64,000 bases of DNA, from contig CAJQQE010000039.1 of assembly GCA_905480395.1 (NCBI GenBank), positions 1 through 64,000 of the forward strand, in the 5' to 3' direction. Position 1 is the first letter of the stretch. Every line of letters starts with the position of its first letter. The notes under the pieces were generated by a model, which was not told the origin of the DNA, searched no databases, and saw only the letters and a list, made by a program, of their open reading frames with translations. Origin of the DNA: an uncultured Phycisphaerales bacterium. Lineage in GTDB: Bacteria > Planctomycetota > Phycisphaerae > Phycisphaerales > SM1A02. Below, piece after piece: positions 43,459 through 51,734 of this stretch. The position numbers and the translations under genes are program-made.

Positions 43459-44049
43459 ATGATCGACCGTCGGATCTCCATCGTTGGATGCAGTGGCTCG
43501 GGCAAGAGCACGTTGGCACGCCGATTGGAACACGCACTCGGGCTGCCTCGCCTCGAGCTCGACGGCGTCTACCATCAGAAAAACTGGACCCCACTTCCCG
43601 AAGATCGCTTCCGATACCGAGTCGCGGCGTTCATGGACGAAAATCCCTCGTGGGTGATCGATGGCAACTACGGCGTTGTGCAGCCAGACATCTGGGCGTG
43701 CGCCAACACCGTCATCTGGCTCCATCCGCCCCGGTGGACCGCGATGTGGCGAGTGGGATGGCGGTCGATCGGGCGAGGAATACGACGCACCGAACTCTGG
43801 AACGGGAACCGCGAATCACTCACTAGCCTCTTCTCGCTCGACCCCGAGCGATCCATGCTCGCTTGGACCTGGACGACGCATCCGGCGAAGGAAGTCCTCT
43901 TCGAAAAGCGATTCGCCGAATCTCGATGGGCTCATCTCAACCGTCGACGCTTCACGCGGAACACTCAGATCAATTCGTGGCTGACGGATCTTCTGGCGAG
44001 CGAAACCTTGCCTGCCGCGGCCACATCGCCCCGCATGGAGCACGCTTGA
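43459..44049 (+). CDS. P-loop kinase-like protein (topology modulation/AAA_18 type)
   Basis: 196 residues beginning RRISIVGCSGSGKSTLARRL, a Walker A motif at residues 9-17, with LPRLELDGVYHQKNWTPLPE and WVIDGNYG after it. This is the small adenylate-kinase-like family annotated as DNA topology modulation protein or FlaR; the real substrate is not known. Length fits. Its TGA overlaps the TTG start of the next gene (TTGA). Confidence 0.82.
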   Translation: MIDRRISIVGCSGSGKSTLARRLEHALGLPRLELDGVYHQKNWTPLPEDRFRYRVAAFMDENPSWVIDGNYGVVQPDIWACANTVIWLHPPRWTAMWRVGWRSIGRGIRRTELWNGNRESLTSLFSLDPERSMLAWTWTTHPAKEVLFEKRFAESRWAHLNRRRFTRNTQINSWLTDLLASETLPAAATSPRMEHA

Positions 44050-45098
44050 CGAAGACACCAAGCACCACCCCACCGCCCCGGCCGAAGTTGGTGGATCCCC
44101 CACCATTCGAGCCCACGAGGCGGAATCGGATCGGCCGGTGGCGCTTGATCCTCGGACTTTCGACCCTCGGAATTCTCACCCTTGGATTCTGGCTCGTCTT
44201 TGGTACGGATGACGATCTTCAAGCGGTGTCTCATGCACCGGCCACCGCATCAACCTCCGCGCCAACCTCCGCATCACGATCCTTCCCAACCCCGATTCCG
44301 ATTCTCGACTGCCGCGACGTTTCCCTCGATCTCACTGCCCGGCAACGCGCCGCGCTCGAAGCGACCGGCATGAGCCGATGCGCCATGCCGTTTGGGGTTC
44401 TTCTCGCCGCCGACGATCGCATGCCGGAGCCATACGTTCGACAGGCTGTCGCGGTGCTCGCGGAGATGCTCGATGTCGACCTGAACGGTGTGGCTGATGA
44501 TCCGGAGCTGGTCGCCCTGCTTCGGAATCACGACACCGCGTGGCTCGCGATGCCCACCGATCCGGATGACTGGGAACGAGACCAACTTCCTCGCCTCGAG
44601 CGGGTCCTCGGCTACGACATCATCATTCCCGCCTGGTGGCTCGACGTTCAAGATGACGGCGAACCAGACGAACGAGGCCGAGCGGTGATGGTCGAAGAAA
44701 TCCACCATTTCATCACGCAGTTCGGGCTGAGCCGGCTTCATCCGAAGGTCTTTGGGGTCGACGATTGGAACTCGGTCATCGCCCGTGAGACCCAACGGGC
44801 GGAATGCGATTTCTGGCAACACCCCGAGAACGACTGTCCGGACCGTCCGCGGGAAATCGATGGCGATTGCAGCGACCCGAACTGCAACGTGGTCGAGTTC
44901 TATCAGCAGGTGGTGGTGCTCCGGGCGGGCATGGAACCCGGCTGGCGAGGAATCGGTTTTCCCGAGACGGCCCTAGAACTCAACCGACGACTCAGCGATG
45001 AGATCAAGGCGGTGATGGACGATCCGGCGTACCACCAACTAAGACGTCCTCTGACCTTCAACTACCCCGTGGCATTCCATCGACCGAGTGATCCGTAG
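44046..45098 (+). CDS. Membrane-anchored protein with EExHH motif, function unknown
   Basis: 350 residues from TTG at 44046, overlapping the preceding TGA as TTGA, with GGAG 6 bases upstream. One membrane helix near residue 35 (WRLILGLSTLGILTLGFWLV) puts the rest outside the cytoplasm. Two features stand out: DVDLNGVADDPELVALL, a calcium-loop-like motif, and AVMVEEIHHFITQFGL, an E-E-x-H-H that could be a metal site. A Cys-rich stretch (CDFWQHPENDCPDRP then GDCSDPNCN) lies near residue 255. I cannot assign a family. Co-translation with the P-loop kinase is the only functional hint. Confidence 0.7.
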   Translation: MTKTPSTTPPPRPKLVDPPPFEPTRRNRIGRWRLILGLSTLGILTLGFWLVFGTDDDLQAVSHAPATASTSAPTSASRSFPTPIPILDCRDVSLDLTARQRAALEATGMSRCAMPFGVLLAADDRMPEPYVRQAVAVLAEMLDVDLNGVADDPELVALLRNHDTAWLAMPTDPDDWERDQLPRLERVLGYDIIIPAWWLDVQDDGEPDERGRAVMVEEIHHFITQFGLSRLHPKVFGVDDWNSVIARETQRAECDFWQHPENDCPDRPREIDGDCSDPNCNVVEFYQQVVVLRAGMEPGWRGIGFPETALELNRRLSDEIKAVMDDPAYHQLRRPLTFNYPVAFHRPSDP

Positions 45099-45178
45099 AT
45101 CCGTCGGATGGAATCACGACTCGCAAATCTTTAACTGCGTTTATCGACGACAAGATACTCTTCGAAAGGAACCGACCG

Positions 45179-45421
45179 ATGGCTGGAATGCTCTTGGGAC
45201 TCTGGGACGAATCGACCGAAACCCTGACCATCACTCGTCCCAATGGACAGTCTTACAAGGTGAAGGGGCGGCAGATGCTCACGGGAAGCCACAAAGTCTT
45301 CGGCGTGCAGACGGTGGGCGACGAAGTCCATGTGTTGACCGCACCGCGAACCAATCGGCGGCCGAGTCGCCGAGTGATCTTCAGTGATTCCGGAAGCTAC
45401 AGGGGAAGTAAATCAGTCTGA
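45179..45421 (+). CDS. Small protein of unknown function
   Basis: 80 residues, ATG at 45179 with AAAGGAA about 8 bases upstream. It begins MAGMLLGLWDESTETLTITR and is rich in beta-type segments (VFGVQTVGDEVHVLTAP), ending in a basic Arg/Ser tail. No signal peptide or helix. I recognise no family; codon use and ribosome site look genuine. Confidence 0.55.
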   Translation: MAGMLLGLWDESTETLTITRPNGQSYKVKGRQMLTGSHKVFGVQTVGDEVHVLTAPRTNRRPSRRVIFSDSGSYRGSKSV

Positions 45422-45492
45422 AGAAACGCTGGCTCATCAAATTTGACCACATGCGGTTGAATGGACGCTCGCGTTACTGCTAGATTCCTCGG

Positions 45493-46131
45493 ATGCAGAT
45501 CACCAGAAGTCAACGCGAAGAAGACTGGAATGCCATCTCCCACGGCTTGGGTTTCCTCGCGGCGCTCGCCGCCTTCCCCTTCCTGATCTACGTTTCAGTT
45601 TCGAGGGGCGATTCCTTCAGCGTGGTGAGCTCCGCGATCTTCGGAACCACCATGCTCCTCACCCTCGGCGCTTCGACCCTCTACCACGCCTCCCGTTCGC
45701 CGCAGAATCGGCGCACCCTCCAGATCGTCGATCACATGTCGATCTACCTACTCATCGCAGGCAGCTACACGCCATTGTGCCTGACGGCGCTCCGTGGCCC
45801 TTGGGGCTGGAGCCTTTTCGGGGTGGTCTGGGGAATGGCGATCACCGGCGTGCTGCTCAAGACCCGGTTCACCGGTCGCTTCGAAGCCCTCTCGACCGCC
45901 ATGTATCTCGCGATGGGCTGGCTTTGCCTGATCGCCATCGTGCCCATGTTCCAGCTCATGCAGGTCGGCTCGCTGGTCTACTTGCTCATCGCGGGCATCG
46001 CGTTCTCGACCGGTGTGGCGTTCTACCTTCAGGACCATCGACGTGGCTTCCACTTCGCGTGGCATCTGTTCGTCATGGCCGGATGCGTCGGGCTGTACGG
46101 CGCCGTCTTTACAGAGATCGCTCGCACCTGA
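45493..46131 (+). CDS. Hemolysin III family membrane protein
   Basis: 212 residues with seven membrane helices. Family marks: EEDWNAISHGLGFLAALAAF at the N terminus, TLGASTLYHASRSPQNRRTL with the metal-site His, VDHMSIYLLIAGSYTPLCL and DHRRGFHFAWHLFVMAGC. This is the PAQR/HlyIII fold with the conserved Ser, Asp and His ligands. Despite the name its normal role is probably lipid or membrane homeostasis. The last 36 residues have a copy fused to another gene at 38871-39209. Confidence 0.88.
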   Translation: MQITRSQREEDWNAISHGLGFLAALAAFPFLIYVSVSRGDSFSVVSSAIFGTTMLLTLGASTLYHASRSPQNRRTLQIVDHMSIYLLIAGSYTPLCLTALRGPWGWSLFGVVWGMAITGVLLKTRFTGRFEALSTAMYLAMGWLCLIAIVPMFQLMQVGSLVYLLIAGIAFSTGVAFYLQDHRRGFHFAWHLFVMAGCVGLYGAVFTEIART

Positions 46132-46165
46132 GATCGGCAAATGACGCAACGCAAGGTAACCACTC

Positions 46166-46549
46166 ATGCCAGATTCCACTCCGATCCCGATCCGCCCCCG
46201 CGAAACGGTCATTCTCGCTCGTGACTTCGAGCGTCTCGTAACGTGGTACCAAACGGCACTCGACTTCCGAGTGCTCAGGCGGTTCGATGAACTTCCGTAT
46301 GCCAACCTTGAGACTGATGGCGGCGTCGCCATCGGCATCGGCGCCGCACCACCCGACATCCCGAGCACCGACGCCACCGTGATCGCACAAATCGAGACCG
46401 ATGATGTGGGCGTCCTGCTCCAGCGGGTCCTCTCCGCGGGCGGCATGATTCAAGGTCCAGAACGAGATGCTGGCGGCGGCTTCAGTTTCGGCTCCTTCCG
46501 GGATCCAGAAGGAAACAACTGGTGGGTGGTCGACGCGGCGTGCCCGTAG
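46166..46549 (+). CDS. VOC/glyoxalase superfamily protein
   Basis: 127 residues with the paired beta-alpha-beta-beta-beta plan of the vicinal oxygen chelate fold. It reads ARDFERLVTWYQTALDFRVL in the first module and FGSFRDPEGNNWWVVDAA at the end, a form typical of small VOC proteins. Metal ligands and substrate cannot be fixed from sequence alone. It lies 34 bases after hemolysin III on the same strand. Confidence 0.75.
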   Translation: MPDSTPIPIRPRETVILARDFERLVTWYQTALDFRVLRRFDELPYANLETDGGVAIGIGAAPPDIPSTDATVIAQIETDDVGVLLQRVLSAGGMIQGPERDAGGGFSFGSFRDPEGNNWWVVDAACP

Positions 46550-46722
46550 TTACCGGACTCCATTGCGGCTCGGCTTCAACCCGCATCCAGGGTTCGGGAC
46601 GTGGATTGAGCGGTCAAAATGCCTTTTTTGCACCGCACAACGAGAGGATCAAGCCTCCCCTACCCGCGTGTGCCCATTTTGATCATTTTGTCCTTGAGTT
46701 CGGCCTCGTAACCCTTTTTAAT

Positions 46723-46730
46723 AGGAGGAG
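46723..46730 (+). promoter_or_regulatory. Orphan Shine-Dalgarno-like site upstream of the PEP-CTERM-like gene
   Basis: AGGAGGAG follows TTTTTAAT but no ATG, GTG or TTG lies at the usual distance; an ATT 7 bases on opens a 22-codon frame that ends at TAA near 46803. It sits about 110 bases before the real start at 46839, which has its own AAGGAG. It may be a leader peptide with an ATT start, or a chance or regulatory sequence. Confidence 0.3.
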
Positions 46731-46838
46731 TTAGTCATTCTTCACGGCCGATTCCCGTCGGTGGTGTCGAAAGATGGTTCCCTAATTCTTGGGTCTCCCG
46801 CCTAAGAAATTTTCGTTCGTAACAAGGAGTAGAAAAAG

Positions 46839-47390
46839 ATGAAGAAGATCCTCGCATTATGCGCGGTGACTGCAATCGCTCCGATTGCCGCCGCAGATCT
46901 CGTCGAATTAACTTTCGACATGACCGGAGTCAGCATCGATGACCCCGCGTTCGTCTACGGAGAAGTTCAAGAGCAGAACCTCTACGCTGGCGAGCTTGTC
47001 GTCGGCGTCGGTGTTCGGAACGTGGTCGTTGATTTCGCAGGCGGCCTCAGTTCGCCGACCATCAACTTCGCATGGGCGCTCGACCTCAACGCCGCCGGCT
47101 TCGGAGCCGGCATCTTCTACCTGGCAGGCGCATCGGGCCCCTTTGCCCCAGGCTCGCAGGAAACATTCAATATTGAGTACGACGTCGCCCAGTACGGAGC
47201 TCAGGTCTTGGGCGCCGACTATTACGGCGACTGGAACATGGGTACGTTCATCGGTAGCGATACCGGTGCAGGCGCGGTCAGCATTGCCAGTGGCGAGATG
47301 TACTACATCCTCGACACCACCATCCCCGCACCCGGCGCACTCGCCCTGCTCGGCCTCGCCGGCATGGCCTCGCGTCGACGTCGCGGCTGA
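46839..47390 (+). CDS. Secreted protein with PEP-CTERM-like C-terminal anchor
   Basis: 183 residues. Signal peptide MKKILALCAVTAIAPIAAAD, then a beta-rich domain (VELTFDMTGVSIDD, LVVGVGVRNVVVDFAGGL, NFAWALDLNAAGF), and the sorting tail IPAPGALALLGLAGMASRRR. The tail fits the P-x-P-G, hydrophobic helix, basic-end pattern and resembles that of the gene at 29056. AAGGAG lies 9-10 bases before the ATG. A strong terminator follows, so it is monocistronic. No enzymatic motif is seen. Confidence 0.8.
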   Translation: MKKILALCAVTAIAPIAAADLVELTFDMTGVSIDDPAFVYGEVQEQNLYAGELVVGVGVRNVVVDFAGGLSSPTINFAWALDLNAAGFGAGIFYLAGASGPFAPGSQETFNIEYDVAQYGAQVLGADYYGDWNMGTFIGSDTGAGAVSIASGEMYYILDTTIPAPGALALLGLAGMASRRRRG

Positions 47391-47455
47391 ATGATCTCGA
47401 CGCCCGGAGTCGTCAATCGACGATCTTCGATGCATCGAGCGATCTTGAGATGAAC

Positions 47456-47497
47456 GACACGGCCTTGGAGGCGACTCCGAGGCCGTGTTTCTTTTTT
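47456..47497 (+). terminator. Intrinsic terminator after the PEP-CTERM-like gene
   Basis: ACACGGCCT (from 47457) pairs with AGGCCGTGT (to 47488), a 9-bp stem with an internal GGAG/CTCC arm, followed by TTCTTTTTT. Confidence 0.88.
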
Positions 47498-47675
47498 GGA
47501 CACCCCCCGAATCAACGCGACAATCCCCACTCAGATCCCCTTTTTTTCGTCGCATTCGTCCAATTCGTCACGCGGGTGGGACCTGGCCATTAAGACGAGC
47601 CTTCACAATGCAGTGGCCGAACGGTTTGAGGCCGCCCCGTCGTCGCGACGTACTCACCACCGGTATCGTGTGAGC

Positions 47676-49148
47676 ATGCATCAGATCATTCACACTCTTC
47701 TCATCGTGGTGATCGGGCATTTCGGCTCCACCCCCTCTGCCACGTCCATGATCGACCAGCCAAAGTGGGACGTGAAGACCTCGGTTGGTCCTGACGCGCT
47801 CACCGGCGGTTGGTTCATCAATCTGGGGCGGACCGGAATCCGAGTCAGGCTGCTCGAGGAACGACCCACGGAGTTCGAGGTTGCGTACGTCTTCGACAAG
47901 ACGCCCGCGGCACGGCGAATCAAGATCGGAGACCGCATCATCGGCGCGGGCGGGACTCGGTTCGAAACGCCTCACAAGTTTGGATACGGCGTCGGCAAGT
48001 TCGGATACGACGGACCGATGAAAGACTTTTCGGCCGCCCTCGAAGCCGCGCAGGCCGACGATGGACGACTGAACCTGACCATCCTTCGAGCGGGCGAAAC
48101 GCGACCGGAAACCCTTCGCGTCGGCAACCGATATCGCGATTTCTCGGCGACCTACCCCTACGACTGTCGCAAGACGAACCGGATTCTCGCGGACACGCTT
48201 CCTTGGCTCGCCGCGAGACAACGCGAGAACGGGCTCTGGAGTGACCGCCCCCACTTGAACGCATTCACGACACTGGCGCTTCTGGCCAGCGGCCAACCGG
48301 AATTTCGACCCGTCGTCGAGAAGGCGATCCGTGCCATGGCGGCCCGGACCACTGAAGAGATTGAGTATCAAGGGCTCGATGGATGGAAGTACACCCTTTA
48401 TGGAATCTGTCTCGCCGAGTACTACCTCGCGACCAAGCAAGCCTGGGTCATCCCCGAACTCGAAGAGATCGATCGATGGCTTCGGAAGGCCCAGATCGCC
48501 GACGGTGGCTGGGGCCATCGCCCCGCGAATCGTCCAGGGGGGAACGGGTACGGTTCGATCAATATCCTCACCATGCAGGCGAAGATGGCGTGGGCGTTGA
48601 TGCGGGAGTGTGGCATCGAGATCGACGAGGCACGATTCAAAGCCGCTCATGACTTCGTCGCCCGCGGAACCGGCGACAACGGATACGTCTGGTACAAGGA
48701 CGGCGGCCGGGAGAATCCGGGCTACGCGGACATGGGGCGAACCGGGGCCGCCGCCATGGCCCACGCCCTTGCAGACGAGGAGCCCGGCTACCGGGAATAC
48801 GCGAACGCCACCGCCGGGTGCATCGGCGAACACCCCGACACCTTCAGTGACACCCACGGCTCACCCATCCTCGGCATGGTCTGGACGGCGTTCGGCGCTG
48901 CCGCAGATCCCGCCGCATTCCGATCTCTGATGGATGAGAACCGTTGGTGGTTCAGCCTCGCACACTGCACCGACGGGACGTTTTACTATCAGATGAACCG
49001 CGACAACAATCCGCAGGACTACACCGCGGCACCGCGGCTTTCTGCGACCGCCGCGACCGCACTGATCCTCTCCATGCGCGACCGCCGCCTGAGAATGATG
49101 AACTTGGAAGCACCGAAAGCGGAACGGGCGGGAGAATCGGATTCATGA
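47676..49148 (+). CDS. PDZ plus terpenoid-cyclase-like repeat protein (DUF6288-like)
   Basis: 490 residues with a signal sequence (LIVVIGHFGSTPSATS). Residues about 45-150 form a PDZ-like domain (VFDKTPAARRIKIGDRIIGA). The rest has alpha-alpha toroid repeats like prenyltransferases and squalene cyclases: LPWLAARQRENGLWSDRPHL, WLRKAQIADGGWGHRPANRP, and AAMAHALADEEPGYREYANA. The arrangement matches DUF6288 proteins of Planctomycetes and Verrucomicrobia, whose function is unknown. No DDxxD or DCTAE catalytic motif is visible, so it may bind rather than convert a substrate. The start at 47676 is favoured because the signal peptide begins there. Its stop overlaps the next gene. Confidence 0.78.
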   Translation: MHQIIHTLLIVVIGHFGSTPSATSMIDQPKWDVKTSVGPDALTGGWFINLGRTGIRVRLLEERPTEFEVAYVFDKTPAARRIKIGDRIIGAGGTRFETPHKFGYGVGKFGYDGPMKDFSAALEAAQADDGRLNLTILRAGETRPETLRVGNRYRDFSATYPYDCRKTNRILADTLPWLAARQRENGLWSDRPHLNAFTTLALLASGQPEFRPVVEKAIRAMAARTTEEIEYQGLDGWKYTLYGICLAEYYLATKQAWVIPELEEIDRWLRKAQIADGGWGHRPANRPGGNGYGSINILTMQAKMAWALMRECGIEIDEARFKAAHDFVARGTGDNGYVWYKDGGRENPGYADMGRTGAAAMAHALADEEPGYREYANATAGCIGEHPDTFSDTHGSPILGMVWTAFGAAADPAAFRSLMDENRWWFSLAHCTDGTFYYQMNRDNNPQDYTAAPRLSATAATALILSMRDRRLRMMNLEAPKAERAGESDS

Positions 49149-49681
49149 ACTGGCTCTGGTCCCTAACCTGCGGGCTTCTCCTACTCGGACCGGCTCTGAT
49201 CGTGACGGCCATCGTGGTCATGGCCGCCAAGAGACGCTTCAAGATCGGAATCCTGCTCATACTCGCGGCGGCCTGCTCGTTCACGCTGGCCTTGCTTCCC
49301 ACCGCGATCTACATCGTCCGAGTCGGCCCGAGCACGCCGGCCGATGCGAATCCGGTGAACATCGTGGACGACTTCATCCTCGGCCAGATCGGCGGAGCGT
49401 GGATGCTCGAGAGCCCCCGGGCGAACATCACGTTCAGTGACTTCGATGAACTCGCCATCAATGGAGACTTCATCCTGCTCGACGGACCAACCGGCGGCCT
49501 CCAACTGGTCGCCCGTTCGAACGGCCAGGCCGTGGACATCCCGTCGGCGACGGGCGCGGCGCCGATCGATTCGATGGACGCGATTGATGTCCGGCTCCGG
49601 TCGATCAATGCACCGACGATCGAGGCCCTCGAGGCGCCCGAGACCCATCAATGGCGTTGGGCGTTGTTCGGTCAACCCTGA
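49145..49681 (+). CDS. Two-helix membrane protein coupled to the DUF6288-like gene
   Basis: 178 residues from ATG at 49145, overlapping the preceding stop as ATGA. Helices at about 4-27 (WSLTCGLLLLGPALIVTAIV) and 35-57, then a domain of about 110 residues outside the membrane, beta-rich and acidic (ITFSDFDELAINGDFILLDG). No family recognised. The tight coupling suggests it works with the PDZ/toroid protein. Confidence 0.7.
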   Translation: MNWLWSLTCGLLLLGPALIVTAIVVMAAKRRFKIGILLILAAACSFTLALLPTAIYIVRVGPSTPADANPVNIVDDFILGQIGGAWMLESPRANITFSDFDELAINGDFILLDGPTGGLQLVARSNGQAVDIPSATGAAPIDSMDAIDVRLRSINAPTIEALEAPETHQWRWALFGQP

Positions 49682-49754
49682 AGCCGATGATCAGCGCACA
49701 AACTGCGATTTCGATACTCGCCGACTGCATCGATGAGCGCCGCCCGAATATGGA

Positions 49755-50579
49755 TCACGAATCCTCTGGTTCGACGCCGCCCTTGGCCCGCTCTTTTTCC
49801 AGACCACGTCGCTCCATGATGGCGATGTGCTTGCAGAGCGTTCCAACTGCGACCGCTCCGGCGGCGGCCCAGCCTCGCCAGCCATCTAAAAACGCCCGCT
49901 TGAGCAAGAGTTGTTTCAGAAACGCAATGACCGGATTGAAGCAAATATTGGTAATGCGGCCACCCCGTGTGGCAGCTCGGCCCGTCGCGTTGCTCCACCG
50001 CACCCCCCGGGCAAGCATGTCTCCCACATCAATCCATGCATCATGCCGGAGAACACCGTCAATTCTGCTCGCCCGACCGGAAGTAACTTCGAATCTGTAA
50101 TGCACACCTGCGGTGTCGGACCTGACGACTCCCACGTCGGAACGTATCAGCCGCAGTCGCCACTCTGGTTGAAACGTGTGCCGAAGCGGTCGGCCATGAA
50201 GCCAGGTGACCCGATTCATTTCAAAACCGGTTTCATCCGGCTTCGCGTCGGCCATTGCCGTTCGAATGCTCGATGCCAAATCATCGAGCACGATCTCATC
50301 CGAATCGAGCACGAGCGTCCAAGTTGTGCCACTGCAAAATGACATGGCAAACTCAATCTGTTCCTTCATCGTCGTCCAGTCACGATGAACGGGAGCAACG
50401 TGATTCTCGTGGCACAGATCAAGCGTGCCGTCCGTCGAGCCTGAATCGACAACCACGATGTTTTTCGATAACGCGCGGGCCGCCGCCAGCGCTCGAGGCA
50501 TCGTGCGAATGCTGTTGAATGTGGTAAAGCAGATTGTCAGGTCGTCGATCGGCATTTGCTGCTGGTCTTGAAAGTCCAT
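49755..50579 (-). CDS. Glycosyltransferase family 2, LPS core type
   Basis: 274 residues. The GT-A signatures are clear: DLTICFTTFNSIRTMPRALA, VVVDSGSTDGTLDLCHE and VLDSDEIVLDD (the DxD metal site). The middle and end (LRHTFQPEWRLRLIRSDVG, ATRGGRITNICFNPVIAFLK) match WaaE/KdtX-like beta-1,4-glucosyltransferases of LPS core synthesis. It probably adds a sugar to an envelope glycolipid on the inner face of the membrane. It is not in a visible glycan cluster. Confidence 0.85.
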   Translation of the reverse strand: MDFQDQQQMPIDDLTICFTTFNSIRTMPRALAAARALSKNIVVVDSGSTDGTLDLCHENHVAPVHRDWTTMKEQIEFAMSFCSGTTWTLVLDSDEIVLDDLASSIRTAMADAKPDETGFEMNRVTWLHGRPLRHTFQPEWRLRLIRSDVGVVRSDTAGVHYRFEVTSGRASRIDGVLRHDAWIDVGDMLARGVRWSNATGRAATRGGRITNICFNPVIAFLKQLLLKRAFLDGWRGWAAAGAVAVGTLCKHIAIMERRGLEKERAKGGVEPEDS

Positions 50580-50975
50580 CTGAGGGGCACCTTCGTGGAA
50601 TTCAGACTGTTGGTTGCGAATCGGAGAAACTGGCGACTTGGCGGCAGAAGGATGACAAGGGCGATCCGCAGGTTTGATGTTCTATCGCGGGTGTGCGTGC
50701 AAGCGTCCTTGTGTCCTCTTGCAACGGTCGGAAGGCCGAGAACTCCGGGTGGGTCCGACCCCGCACTTGTCAACAGTATCTAAGTGAACAGCGTAGCCGT
50801 CCGGCGGCGAGAACGTCGCACCTGGCATACCCCCGCGGAAGCGGGCGGCGGACCTCACCCCCTGCCGAAGGTCTCATCTCGACAGTGCGTTGGAGCCAGC
50901 GAGGCCTCCCATGGTGCTCGAAGCGCCGCCAACGCCCTGACGGACCTTGAGCCCGCACCGTGGTGTGCAGCGCGA
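50580..50975. other. Gene-poor stretch before aat
   Basis: About 400 bases without a supported gene. Short frames exist on both strands but they have no family features, ribosome site or signal peptide. A TTGACA sits near 50770 on the minus strand without a -10 box at 17 bases. No tRNA, SRP, RNase P or tmRNA core sequence is seen. Confidence 0.4.
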
Positions 50976-51623
50976 TCAACCGGACGGCGCATCGGCGCAC
51001 GAGCCGCGGAGGAGTCGCTCGCCATCGGCAGCCACCGGCCAGTCGCGAGGGTGGACCATGGCGGCGGCGAGCCGCTGCTCGTATTCATCCGCCGTGATTT
51101 CGGCCACCCCGAATTGATCAATGTGGTCATTTCTGAATTGAACGTCAAAGAGCTCGAAACTGGCTGCCTCAAGGCTTTGTACGGTCTCGATTAAGACGAT
51201 TTTAGAGGCATCGGTCCCCCCAAACTCAGGAAGACTGAATTTTGATTCGGCCATGAAGGCCGCCCCGAGGTGGACCCCGTAGAGACCCCCCACCAGATCG
51301 TCGTCCAACCACGCCTCGACACTGTGAGCAAAGCCCCGCTCGTGGAGTTCTAGATACGCCACCTCCATCTCCGGCGAACACCAGCAACCGTCATCTCGGC
51401 CTTCATGGCAGGCATCCAGCACTGCTTCGAACGCGCGATCGGTGGTAATGCGGAACGGACGCTGCCGAATTCTCTTCTTGAGCCGACGCGGCACGTGCAA
51501 CTGATCAAATTCGATGATCGCCCGCGGGTCCGGGCGGAAGATTCCGGTTTCCTCGTTGGCCTCGTCCCACATCGGGAAGCAACCAGCGGCGTAGATCTTG
51601 AGAAGGAGTTCCGAGTCGAACAT
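50976..51623 (-). CDS. aat: Leucyl/phenylalanyl-tRNA-protein transferase
   Basis: 215 residues. Family marks: LLKIYAAGCFPM at the N terminus, WCSPEMEVAYLELHERGFAH and GGLYGVHLGAAFMAESKFS. The enzyme puts Leu or Phe from tRNA onto proteins with N-terminal Arg or Lys, the first step of the N-end rule to ClpAP. The usual FxGESMFS is FMAESKFS here, and the following segment is LPEFGGTDASKIVLIETVQS, slightly different from the enterobacterial form but with the DASK core kept. No clpS is beside it. Confidence 0.85.
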   Translation of the reverse strand: MFDSELLLKIYAAGCFPMWDEANEETGIFRPDPRAIIEFDQLHVPRRLKKRIRQRPFRITTDRAFEAVLDACHEGRDDGCWCSPEMEVAYLELHERGFAHSVEAWLDDDLVGGLYGVHLGAAFMAESKFSLPEFGGTDASKIVLIETVQSLEAASFELFDVQFRNDHIDQFGVAEITADEYEQRLAAAMVHPRDWPVAADGERLLRGSCADAPSG

Positions 51624-51734
51624 GCGGAGAGATTATCCGCGAACGGAACCGCAGACCAACGCCTGATATAAACTCCCGAATTCGATCACTCCGGCAACCC
51701 CGCTGGCGGTGGAACACCTTCGGAGTGAATACCT

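Noticed and set aside
46600-46660. Sigma-54 promoter (TTTTTTGCA) upstream of the PEP-CTERM-like gene
   Set aside because: The GG expected 12 bases before GC is absent, so the -24 box is missing.
47568-48857. A 429-codon minus-strand frame opposite the PDZ-toroid gene
   Set aside because: Shadow of a gene with signal peptide and recognisable repeats.
50580-50975. Possible structural RNA (SRP, RNase P or tmRNA)
   Set aside because: None of the conserved core sequences of these RNAs is present.
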